Source: Alphaproteobacteria bacterium UBA1301 (GTDB lineage: Bacteria; Pseudomonadota; Alphaproteobacteria; Micropepsales; Micropepsaceae). Taken from it: DNA of 64,000 nt. Of this stretch, positions 31,771-39,245 are shown piece by piece; the first letter of the stretch is position 1; every line of letters starts with the position of its first letter. A program made the position numbers and the translations under genes. The notes beneath the pieces were generated by a model. The model was given only the letters and a program-made list of their open reading frames with translations. It was not told where the DNA came from and made no database searches. The DNA is taken from NCBI GenBank assembly GCA_002307725.1, contig DBUB01000002.1, positions 267,058-331,057 of the forward strand, given 5' to 3'.

Positions 31771-33813
31771 GTGCCCAGTTTCCGTCCTCTGCCGAATGAC
31801 CGGTCGCGGTCCGCCCGTGGATTCGGCTTGCGGCAGATATGGGGCGTTGTCCAGCGCCACACCCGGCTGATCACGCTGACGACCCTCACCGTCGTGCTCG
31901 TGGCGACGATCTACGTTTTGCAGGTGCGACCGCATTATGTCGCGACCTCAGAGGTTATGCTCGATCCGCAAAAGTGGAGTGTGGAGAATGCGACGGCCGT
32001 CTTGTCCAGCCTGCCGTCTGATCAGCCGACCATCCTCAATCAGATCGAAATCCTCACGTCGCACCGCTTTGCTGGCAAGGTGGTCGATCGCTTCCACCTC
32101 GACCGTGATCCTGAGTTTTCCGCACCAGGATTTGCCAGCCTGTTGTTCGCGGCGGACGTCGATCCGCGCGAGATTGCAATCTCCAAGCTGCAGAACGCCT
32201 TTAAAGTGACGCAAGCTGGATTCTCCAGCTCGATTCGTATCACGGCTGCTTCGGTCGACCGGCAGAAGGCGTCCATGCTCGCGTCGGCCGCCGCCTCGAT
32301 GTATGTGGCCGAGCAGCTCGGTACCAAGACCCAGGCGTCGCACCAGGCCAGTCTCTGGCTCACCCAGCGCGTCACCGAATTGGCGCGGCAGGTGCGGGAC
32401 GCCGAAGCCGCCGTTCAGAAATACAAGGCCGATCATCACATCACGATCACCGCTGCCGGTACCTCCGTGCTTGAGCAGCAAGTCGCTGATCTCAACAGCC
32501 AGCTCACGGTGGCGCGGACCGAATACGACGACAAAGCATCGAAAGCCGGCCGCACCACCGAATTATTGCGTTCGGGTGCGCTCGCGTCGGCGCCCCAGGT
32601 CATCGCCTCGCCGCTGATCACCAATCTCAGAACCCAGCAATCCGAACTCAATCGTGAGATCGCCAACCTCGCCGCCAAATACGGTCCCAACCACCCCAAG
32701 ATGATCGAGCTCAAGGCCCAGCGCGCCGATCTCGAAGCGAAGATTTCGCAAGAAACACTGCGCATTGCCGAATCCGTCCGCAACGATGCGGATAGCTCGG
32801 GCACGCATGTGGCCTCGCTGCAGAAGAGCCTGCGCCAGATCGAGGACTTGAGCGCTCGCGAAAAGCAGGATGGGGTCGAATTGACGGCGTTGCAGTCGGC
32901 GGCGGCCTCAACGCGGGCGATGTATCAGGCCTTTCTCACCCAATACAGCCAGACCGAAAATCAGCAGGGCATCCTGCGGCCGGATGCCTATGTCATCTCG
33001 GCGTCCGAAGTGACCGAAGCGTTCGGACCGCAGACCAAATTGCTCGCCGTCCTTAGTGCGATCCCCGCCGGATTGCTGCTGGGCCTAGCCTTGGCGTTCC
33101 TGGCCGAACGCGGCTTGGTGGCGGCCGAATCGAACCTGACCGGCAGGCCAGAATCGCAACCGCAGCGCCAACCGGCGCCCCAACCGGCAGCAATCCTGCC
33201 CGAAATGGGCACTGGGCTCCGCGCCGCCGATCTTGTGATCACCAATCCGCGCTCGTCGTTTGCTGTGGCGGTGTCGCAGCTTCTGTCCGGCATTCTTGCC
33301 GCGGTCGAGCCGCCGGCCACAATCGTGATCACGGCGATGACGCCGGGCGCAGGTAAGACCACGCTGGCACTGGCGCTTGCCCGCACCGCGGCGCAAGCGG
33401 GCATCAGAACCATTGTGGTTGATGCCAACCGGCCGGCCTGTCATCTCGGCGCCATGACGGGGCAACCGGCCGCCGTTCTGTCCCGGCCGGGCGTGTTCGC
33501 ACGCCAGGGTGCTGCCGACGACTTCATCACGTCCGACCCGCTGTCAGCGGCGCTGGTGATGGCGGACGATCCGTGTCTCATCGGCTATGCAAGTGTCCTG
33601 TCGCCACCGGTGCTGACGCGGCTCATTGCCAATCTCAAGACGAATCTCGATCTTGCCATTATTGTTGCGCCGGCCGTCGGCGATGCGCTGGCACCGTCGG
33701 TCCTGGCCCTCGCCGATACGCTGCTGGTGGCGGTCGACGGCCGCAGGCCCGTTCTGGCGCCGTCTATCCGATGGCCGCGTCCGGCGTTAACGGTCTTCAC
33801 ACACGCGCGCTAA
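31771..33813 (+). CDS. Wzz-type chain-length determinant fused to degenerate BY-kinase domain
   Basis: A 680-residue inner-membrane protein controlling polysaccharide polymerisation and export. A Wzz domain starts LRQIWGVVQRHTRLI with a first membrane helix (about 35-52); a long periplasmic coiled coil (about 190-400) includes YGPNHPKMIELKAQR; the second helix is about 430-450. The kinase-like domain (about 500-675) has a good Walker A, MTPGAGKTTLALALA with K529, but Walker A' reads VVDANRP (Asn for the second Asp), Walker B reads AIIVAPAVGD (no Asp), and there is no C-terminal tyrosine cluster. Kinase activity is therefore doubtful. Start is GTG with AGAGAGGAA upstream. First gene of the locus. 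Confidence 0.85.
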   Translation: MPSFRPLPNDRSRSARGFGLRQIWGVVQRHTRLITLTTLTVVLVATIYVLQVRPHYVATSEVMLDPQKWSVENATAVLSSLPSDQPTILNQIEILTSHRFAGKVVDRFHLDRDPEFSAPGFASLLFAADVDPREIAISKLQNAFKVTQAGFSSSIRITAASVDRQKASMLASAAASMYVAEQLGTKTQASHQASLWLTQRVTELARQVRDAEAAVQKYKADHHITITAAGTSVLEQQVADLNSQLTVARTEYDDKASKAGRTTELLRSGALASAPQVIASPLITNLRTQQSELNREIANLAAKYGPNHPKMIELKAQRADLEAKISQETLRIAESVRNDADSSGTHVASLQKSLRQIEDLSAREKQDGVELTALQSAAASTRAMYQAFLTQYSQTENQQGILRPDAYVISASEVTEAFGPQTKLLAVLSAIPAGLLLGLALAFLAERGLVAAESNLTGRPESQPQRQPAPQPAAILPEMGTGLRAADLVITNPRSSFAVAVSQLLSGILAAVEPPATIVITAMTPGAGKTTLALALARTAAQAGIRTIVVDANRPACHLGAMTGQPAAVLSRPGVFARQGAADDFITSDPLSAALVMADDPCLIGYASVLSPPVLTRLIANLKTNLDLAIIVAPAVGDALAPSVLALADTLLVAVDGRRPVLAPSIRWPRPALTVFTHAR

Positions 33814-33968
33814 CATTTCTGTCATCTCGCGAAATCTAGCAAACCTCTTGCATCACAGCCCTCATAGCGGTCGATCCCGTTCCATTTTGGAATGATTCTG
33901 ACCGCTCTGAGCAGTCATGGCGGTGTCATCCCGCGATTTCTGTTCCAACTTGGTGCAGAGGTCGAGAC

Positions 33969-34793
33969 GTGACTTTGGTTGATCAGCTTGTATGCCAGAC
34001 GCCGGTTCCGGAAGGGCACAGTCCCGTTTTGGGAATTACATTCTCGTCCCTGACGCATGACATGCTGATCCGACACATGCTGTGCGAACGCATCCCGGCG
34101 GGCGAGGGGGTGCGCTTGGTCGTCACGGCCAACGTCGACCACATCGCCAATCTGGCGCGCAGCGCCCGCTTTCGCGCCGCTTATGCCGGCGCCTGGGTGG
34201 CGACCGCGGATGGCGCGCCGGTCTACCTTTACGCGCGTCTGCGCGGCAGTGATGTGCCGGAGCGCGTTGCTGGCGCCGATCTGACCGCGTCGTTGCTGGA
34301 CAAGATGGTGCCGGGCAGCGGCCGTCCGTTCTTCGTGGTTGGCTCAGCCGAGGCCGGGCGGCGACTGCGGCAGCTCTTGATCCGCCGCGGCTTTCCCCGG
34401 GACGCGATTGCCTTTTCCAGTCCCAGATTCGGCTTCGAAGACGATCCCGATGCTTCGACGGTGCTCGCTGGCGCGATCCGCGATCACGGCACCACGCACC
34501 TTTTCTTTGGGCTCGGTGCGCCCAAATCCGAAATCTGGATTCACGAACACCGCCATCTTTTGGGTGACACCTATGCACTTGCGGTCGGGGCCAGCCTCGA
34601 TTTCCATGTCGGCCTCCGCCGCCGCGCGCCGGTTTGGATGCGCCGTGCCGGTTTGGAATGGTCTTGGCGGGTGTTGACGGAGCCCAGGCGGCTCTTCCGG
34701 CGGTATTTCGTCGAATCCTGGTTTGCGCTGCTCGTGATGGCGAAGGACCTGTTTGGCTTGGAACCCGAAGCGGGTGACGAGGGGTCCGCATAA
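33969..34793 (+). CDS. WecG/TagA/CpsF family glycosyltransferase (GT26)
   Basis: A 274-residue transferase. Motifs: VVTANVDHIANLARSARFRA, AYAGAWVATADGAPVYLYAR, RVAGADLTASLLDK, FFVVGSAEAGRRL, HLFFGLGAPKSEIW and YALAVGASLDFHVGLRRRAP followed by WMRRAGLEWSWRVLTEPRRL, which follow the GT26 family closely. These enzymes add the second sugar to a lipid-linked primer at the inner membrane. Start is GTG 33969 with CAGAGG upstream. It is the second gene of the exopolysaccharide operon, seven bases before the next gene. Confidence 0.93.
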   Translation: MTLVDQLVCQTPVPEGHSPVLGITFSSLTHDMLIRHMLCERIPAGEGVRLVVTANVDHIANLARSARFRAAYAGAWVATADGAPVYLYARLRGSDVPERVAGADLTASLLDKMVPGSGRPFFVVGSAEAGRRLRQLLIRRGFPRDAIAFSSPRFGFEDDPDASTVLAGAIRDHGTTHLFFGLGAPKSEIWIHEHRHLLGDTYALAVGASLDFHVGLRRRAPVWMRRAGLEWSWRVLTEPRRLFRRYFVESWFALLVMAKDLFGLEPEAGDEGSA

Positions 34794-34800
34794 AGCTGCC

Positions 34801-35907
34801 ATGCCCGCCACCGGATTTTTCAACCCCGATTGTTCACCGCGCCGCCGGATTCTCATCGCCGGTGGGCATCAACATATCCGCGGCGGGCTCGAAATTTTCA
34901 TCACGCGCGCCAGCGCCTGTCTTGGCATCACGAGCCATTGTTTTACCGAAACGCCGGGAGCGGGGCTGGCCAGTCTGTGGCGCTACATCGGCGCCTTGCA
35001 AAGCTTCCGTCGCGCGCTGCCCGCCTACGACATCGTCTGGCTCCAGTACGGCAGCGCCTTTGATCTCGCTTATCTTGTGATGGCCAAGTTGTTCGGCAAG
35101 AGCGTCGCCGTGACCCCGCATTTGGGCGGCGGCTGGCGTTCGATGCGCCACGGTGCCGTGCGCACGGTCTGCAACCGCCTTCTCATGCTCGCCGACGCCG
35201 TCTTCACGCTTTACCAGACCCAGCCGCTTTCGCTGGGCTTTCCCGCCCGTCTTGGCCGCCGCTGCCGCGTCATGGGAACCTTCCTGCCGCGGGAATTGCT
35301 CGAGGGCGATACGCCGTCCCACCTCCCGTCCGGATCTCTCAAGCTGGTGCATGTGGCGCGGCTGTCGGCCGCCAAAGGCAGTTTCGCGTTTCTTGAAGTG
35401 TGCGAGGCGCTGCGCCGTCGCGGCGTCGCCTTCGAAGCAACCATGATCGGGCCGGGGGATGACGCGGTTCGCGATGCGCTGACGGCGGATATCGCCCGGC
35501 GCGGTTTGGCCGTCACGCTGCTCGGCGCCTTGCCGCCGGCGGAGTTCATCGCGGTGCTGCGCCGCCAGGATGTGCTGGTGAATCTCTCGCTGCAGGATGC
35601 CTATCCGCTGACGGTGATCGAGGCGCTCCTCTGCGGCGTGGCCCCGGTCGCATCCAGCTTACCGGGAACCAAGGAGCTTGCCGCTGACGCACCGGCAATT
35701 TCACTGGTCGCGGGACAAGATGCCGAGGCCGCCGCCGCCCGCATCCTCAGCATTGATTGGGCCGCCGTTCCCAGCGGCGCCGAGGCCCTGCGCCGCAAAT
35801 TCGACTGGACAGTTCTGGCGCGCCGCACCAACGATGCCTTTACCGAATTGACGTCGAATCCGCCCCAAACTGCTTGCAGTCCATCGACCAAGGCTATCGC
35901 CCCATGA
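34801..35907 (+). CDS. GT4-type glycosyltransferase
   Basis: A 368-residue GT-B fold enzyme. N-terminal ILIAGGHQHIRGGLEIFI is the acceptor-domain glycine loop; the C-terminal domain shows LKLVHVARLSAAKGSFAFLE, MIGPGD, VTLLGALPPAEFIAVLRR and LQDAYPLTVIEALLCGVAPV (E-x7-E motif), as in GT4. It probably extends the lipid-linked repeat unit; sugar specificity is not readable. The frame runs back to 34753, but ATG 34801 lies just after the WecG-type gene's stop. The last codons overlap the following methyltransferase by 4 bp (ATGA). Confidence 0.88.
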   Translation: MPATGFFNPDCSPRRRILIAGGHQHIRGGLEIFITRASACLGITSHCFTETPGAGLASLWRYIGALQSFRRALPAYDIVWLQYGSAFDLAYLVMAKLFGKSVAVTPHLGGGWRSMRHGAVRTVCNRLLMLADAVFTLYQTQPLSLGFPARLGRRCRVMGTFLPRELLEGDTPSHLPSGSLKLVHVARLSAAKGSFAFLEVCEALRRRGVAFEATMIGPGDDAVRDALTADIARRGLAVTLLGALPPAEFIAVLRRQDVLVNLSLQDAYPLTVIEALLCGVAPVASSLPGTKELAADAPAISLVAGQDAEAAAARILSIDWAAVPSGAEALRRKFDWTVLARRTNDAFTELTSNPPQTACSPSTKAIAP

Positions 35908-36527
35908 GCATCTACAAAATTATCATTCCGTTGCAGGTAATGTTCCGCGGCAGCCGGATGCGCCGGTTCGCCGAGATGTTCGCTTTGCACGACGGCATGC
36001 GGGTGATCGACGTTGGCGGGCGCAAGTGCAATTGGACCCTGATCAACAAAAAGCCGGACGTCACCCTCACCAACATCGAATTTGACAGTTCCGAAGACGG
36101 GCGCTTCCACTATGTCCACACCGACCGCGGTAAGCTGCCCTATGCCGACAACAGCTTCGAGCTTTGCTATTCGAACTCGGTGATCGAGCATGTCGGCGAT
36201 GACAAAGCGCGGCAAGCCTTCGCCGCCGAGATCCGCCGCATCGCGCCGCGCTATTACGTGCAGACGCCGAACAAATGGTTTTTTTCCGATCCCCACACCG
36301 TCGGTGCCTTCGTGCATTGGTTGCCCAAGCGCTGGCAGCGCCGGCTGATCCGCTGGTGCACGCCTTGGGGCCTCATCGACCGGCCGAGCCAGGCGGCGAT
36401 TGACGCTCTTTTGGCCGAGATCGATCTTTTGACGGTGGCCGAGATGCGGGCGCTATTTCCCGATGCCACAATCCTTAAGGAGCGCTTTCTCGGTCTAACC
36501 AAGTCGATCATCGCCGTCCGCCGGTAA
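35904..36527 (+). CDS. Class I SAM-dependent methyltransferase
   Basis: A 207-residue Rossmann methyltransferase: MRVIDVGGRKCNWTL (SAM motif I, with GGRKC rather than the common GCGTG), TNIEFDSSEDGRF, LPYADNSFELCYSNSVIEHV (motif like the methyltransferase 11 family), RRIAPRYYVQTPNKWFF and LTKSIIAVRR. It probably methylates a sugar or lipid-linked intermediate of the polysaccharide made by the neighbouring genes. Translationally coupled to the GT4 gene. Confidence 0.82.
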   Translation: MSIYKIIIPLQVMFRGSRMRRFAEMFALHDGMRVIDVGGRKCNWTLINKKPDVTLTNIEFDSSEDGRFHYVHTDRGKLPYADNSFELCYSNSVIEHVGDDKARQAFAAEIRRIAPRYYVQTPNKWFFSDPHTVGAFVHWLPKRWQRRLIRWCTPWGLIDRPSQAAIDALLAEIDLLTVAEMRALFPDATILKERFLGLTKSIIAVRR

Positions 36528-36569
36528 AATATTTGCCACTGGCTTGGTAAACAGGCGTTAACACCGCCC

Positions 36570-37859
36570 GTGCGACCGTTCGGCGGAATGGCGCAGGTAC
36601 AGGCAGTAACCGGCTGGCAAGGCGATGCGATGGAGAACGGCCGTGGCCCGCAAGGCGATGGCGCGATCTATGCCGTGATTGCGGCCTGCGTTCTGGAAAA
36701 TCCCGTCCTGGCGGTGGTGAACAATTTCCTGTTCACGCTCAATGCCGGGGTGGTAGCGCTGGTCCAGCTCGTCATCACGCTGGCGGCGGTCGCGGTGATC
36801 GTGGTGCGCCGGCCGCCATTGTCGCGCACCTTTCTGATTGCCGGGTGCTTGCTGCTTTGCTGCGTCCTGCTGAAATTCGTCGTCACCGGCACGTTTAATC
36901 CGCGCTTTGTCTACGATGCCGCCATGTTACCGCTGTTCCTGGCATTGGGGGCGTCGGCGCGGCGCTTCTCGCCGCGTTTTCTGACCGTCATCCTTGCCCT
37001 GCTGCTGGTCACGGCTGTGGTCGAGCTGGTCTTTCCCGACGTCTATGCCGGCTTTTTCAATCCGCGCAAATATTTCTACTTCACCCGCGATTGGGTGGCC
37101 GCGGTCACCGCGCCTGACAGTGCGATCAGCGATTCATCGGACATCTATCTCGGCGCCACGCGTTACACCGGCAGCTTCTTCGGCTTTGCGCATCGCGCCG
37201 GCTCGCTGTTCCTGGAGCCGCTGTCGCTCGGCTATTTCGGCATCATCGCGGCGATTCTGTTCCTGCATACGCCCAGTCTAAGCGCTCGCGACAAGACGAT
37301 TCTGGTGCTGGGCTGCCTCGCTTTGGCGGTGCTGTCCGATACCCGCGTCGCGGTGTTCCTGATTCTCGCCGCCGCCGCGTTGCGCAAAGTTGTCGGCAAA
37401 GCGCAAGCGCGCTGGCTCTTCGCGGTGCCGTACGGCGTGCTGCTGATGGTCGTGGTGCTTTACTTCGCCGTTCAAGCAATGCCGGGGGATCTCGGTTTGC
37501 GCCTCGGCGTCACCACCGAGCCGTTACTGCGCGCCTCGCCGCTCAATATCCTGTTCGGCGGCGTCGACGATACCAAAGTCGCCGACAGCGGCATCATCTA
37601 TCTGATCGCCAATATGGGTCTGATCGGCTTCTGCCTTTACCCGCTTTTGGCCAGTGGTGTTTTGGTTGGCGATGAGGAACCCTCGCCCGCAGCGGTCTCG
37701 ATTCTGTTTTATCTGATGGTGGCGCTGGTGTTCGGCTATGCCCCGATGTCGATCAAGACGGCGAGCCTGCTCGGCTATGGCGTCGCCACGCTGGCGCAGC
37801 TTCACCGACCGGCGGGGGCGGGCGCAACCGGCGCCACGCCGCTGTCCGGCCCCGCGTAA
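36570..37859 (+). CDS. O-antigen/exopolysaccharide polymerase-like membrane protein (Wzy-type)
   Basis: A 409-429 residue protein with about ten to eleven transmembrane helices and a larger periplasmic loop (about residues 160-210, GFFNPRKYFYFTRDW and DIYLGATRYTGSFFGFAHRA) followed by SLFLEPLSLGYFG. The E-P-L-S-L-G after a long loop is common in Wzy and O-antigen ligase-type proteins. Polymerase is inferred from topology and from position between the methyltransferase and the flippase. The start is uncertain: GTG 36570, ATG 36588 or ATG 36630; the last has AAGGCG upstream and directly precedes the first helix region. Confidence 0.72.
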   Translation: MRPFGGMAQVQAVTGWQGDAMENGRGPQGDGAIYAVIAACVLENPVLAVVNNFLFTLNAGVVALVQLVITLAAVAVIVVRRPPLSRTFLIAGCLLLCCVLLKFVVTGTFNPRFVYDAAMLPLFLALGASARRFSPRFLTVILALLLVTAVVELVFPDVYAGFFNPRKYFYFTRDWVAAVTAPDSAISDSSDIYLGATRYTGSFFGFAHRAGSLFLEPLSLGYFGIIAAILFLHTPSLSARDKTILVLGCLALAVLSDTRVAVFLILAAAALRKVVGKAQARWLFAVPYGVLLMVVVLYFAVQAMPGDLGLRLGVTTEPLLRASPLNILFGGVDDTKVADSGIIYLIANMGLIGFCLYPLLASGVLVGDEEPSPAAVSILFYLMVALVFGYAPMSIKTASLLGYGVATLAQLHRPAGAGATGATPLSGPA

Positions 37860-37869
37860 AGAGGCGGCG

Positions 37870-39186
37870 ATGCAAACGGGCAATCCGGTCAGCGCACGGA
37901 CGCCGTTTTCCGTGATCCTCAAGGGGGCGGCCGGATCGGCGGTACTCAAAGGCGTCAATCTGCTGTTTGGTCTGCTGGCCACGGCCTTTCTCGGCCGGGT
38001 GCTGCTGCCAAAGCAATACGGCTATTACGCCTTTGCGTCCACGGTCGTCACGCTCTTGGCCTTGCCGGTGCAAGCTGGCCTGCCCCAGCTCATGACGCGC
38101 GAGATCGCCAAATATCAGCTCGCCGGGCAATGGGGCTATATCCGCGGGCTGCTGTTGCGCGCCAATCAGTTGGTCGCCGTGCTCGGGCTCGTTGTCGTGG
38201 CGGTTCTCGTTCTCGCCTTGCCGGCATTGGTGCACTCTATTCCCGCCGTCGACCGCTCGACCTTCATCTGGGCGATTGTGTTGATGCCGTTGATCGCGCT
38301 CAACCGTTTGCGCGGTGGGGCGTTGATCGGACTGCGCAAAGTCGTGCTCGGGATGCTGCCCGACAACGGCATTCGTGCCGTGTTGTTCCTTTTGTTCATC
38401 GGGCTTTGGTATTGGCTCTTGCCGTTCAATTCGGCGATTGCCATGGCGCTGCAGGTCGCCGCAACGGCAATCGCATTCGTGGCCGGGGCGGCGCTGTTGA
38501 TGCGGCATCTGCCGCCGCAGGTGCATGGCGCGCGCGCGTCGTTCGAGTCCAAAGCTTGGCTCGCTTCCATCATTCCGCTGACCCTGACCGATGCGCTTCT
38601 TATCTTTAATCTCCAGGCCGACCTTCTGGTTCTCGGCCTATTCCGCGACGCGGCCGATGTTGGGGTCTATCGCGCCGCCTCGCTGGTCGCGCTGCAGGTC
38701 ACCATCGGCCTCACGGTCGCCAACGAAGTCTTGGCCCCGCATATCGCGCGGCTGCATCAGGCTGGCGACCGGGCTGGTTTGCAGGCTTTGATGCGCCAAG
38801 CCCTCGGCTGGCTCGCCCTCAGCGGGCTCGTGCTTGCCGGGGTCTGTATGGTGGCAGGCCGGGAGATTCTCGTCTTCGTGTTCGGGGCGGCCTATGCCGG
38901 TGGCGGCACGGCGCTGGCGATTTTGGCGTTTGGCCAGTTCATCACGGTGGCGGCCGGAACCGGATCGTTGCTGCTCAACATGACCGGCCATGAGAAAGAT
39001 GTCTTGCGGGTGTTTGCGATCTCCGCCGTGAGCAATGTTGGTCTGAACGTCGCCCTAGTGCCGCGGTTTGGGCTAGTTGGCGCCGCGGTGGCGACGACCA
39101 CCTGCCAGCTTGTCACCAACGCATTGTTGATCGCCTATGTACGCCGCCGCCTCGGCCTCAGCTTCTGGCCGTCCCGTAAGGCCTAA
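37870..39186 (+). CDS. Polysaccharide flippase (Wzx, MOP superfamily)
   Basis: A 438-residue protein with twelve or more transmembrane helices. N-terminal ILKGAAGSAVLKGVNLLFGL and LLATAFLGRVLLPKQYGYYA is the classic Wzx/RfbX start; central LQADLLVLGLFRDAADVGVY and YRAASLVALQV, and C-terminal GHEKDVLRVFAISAVSNVGL are family-like. It flips lipid-linked repeat units across the inner membrane. AGAGGCGG precedes the ATG, ten bases after the polymerase gene. It is the last gene of the locus. Confidence 0.9.
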   Translation: MQTGNPVSARTPFSVILKGAAGSAVLKGVNLLFGLLATAFLGRVLLPKQYGYYAFASTVVTLLALPVQAGLPQLMTREIAKYQLAGQWGYIRGLLLRANQLVAVLGLVVVAVLVLALPALVHSIPAVDRSTFIWAIVLMPLIALNRLRGGALIGLRKVVLGMLPDNGIRAVLFLLFIGLWYWLLPFNSAIAMALQVAATAIAFVAGAALLMRHLPPQVHGARASFESKAWLASIIPLTLTDALLIFNLQADLLVLGLFRDAADVGVYRAASLVALQVTIGLTVANEVLAPHIARLHQAGDRAGLQALMRQALGWLALSGLVLAGVCMVAGREILVFVFGAAYAGGGTALAILAFGQFITVAAGTGSLLLNMTGHEKDVLRVFAISAVSNVGLNVALVPRFGLVGAAVATTTCQLVTNALLIAYVRRRLGLSFWPSRKA

Positions 39187-39241
39187 AGCGCTTCACCGAA
39201 AAGTGGAATCCGGTTTTTGGCCCTGAAGCGCGACAAACAAA
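39185..39241 (+). repeat. Dispersed nested-hairpin intergenic repeat, copy A
   Basis: A 57-bp element with outer arms GCGCTTCA/TGAAGCGC and inner arms CCGAAAA/TTTT(C/T)GG around GTGGAATCCGG, ending GCGCGACAAACAAA. It differs from the copy at 54583-54639 at about four positions. It lies between two convergent genes (wzx-like and aas). Similar sequences are common between genes of Rhizobiales and relatives. Confidence 0.85.
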
Positions 39242-39245
39242 AAAA

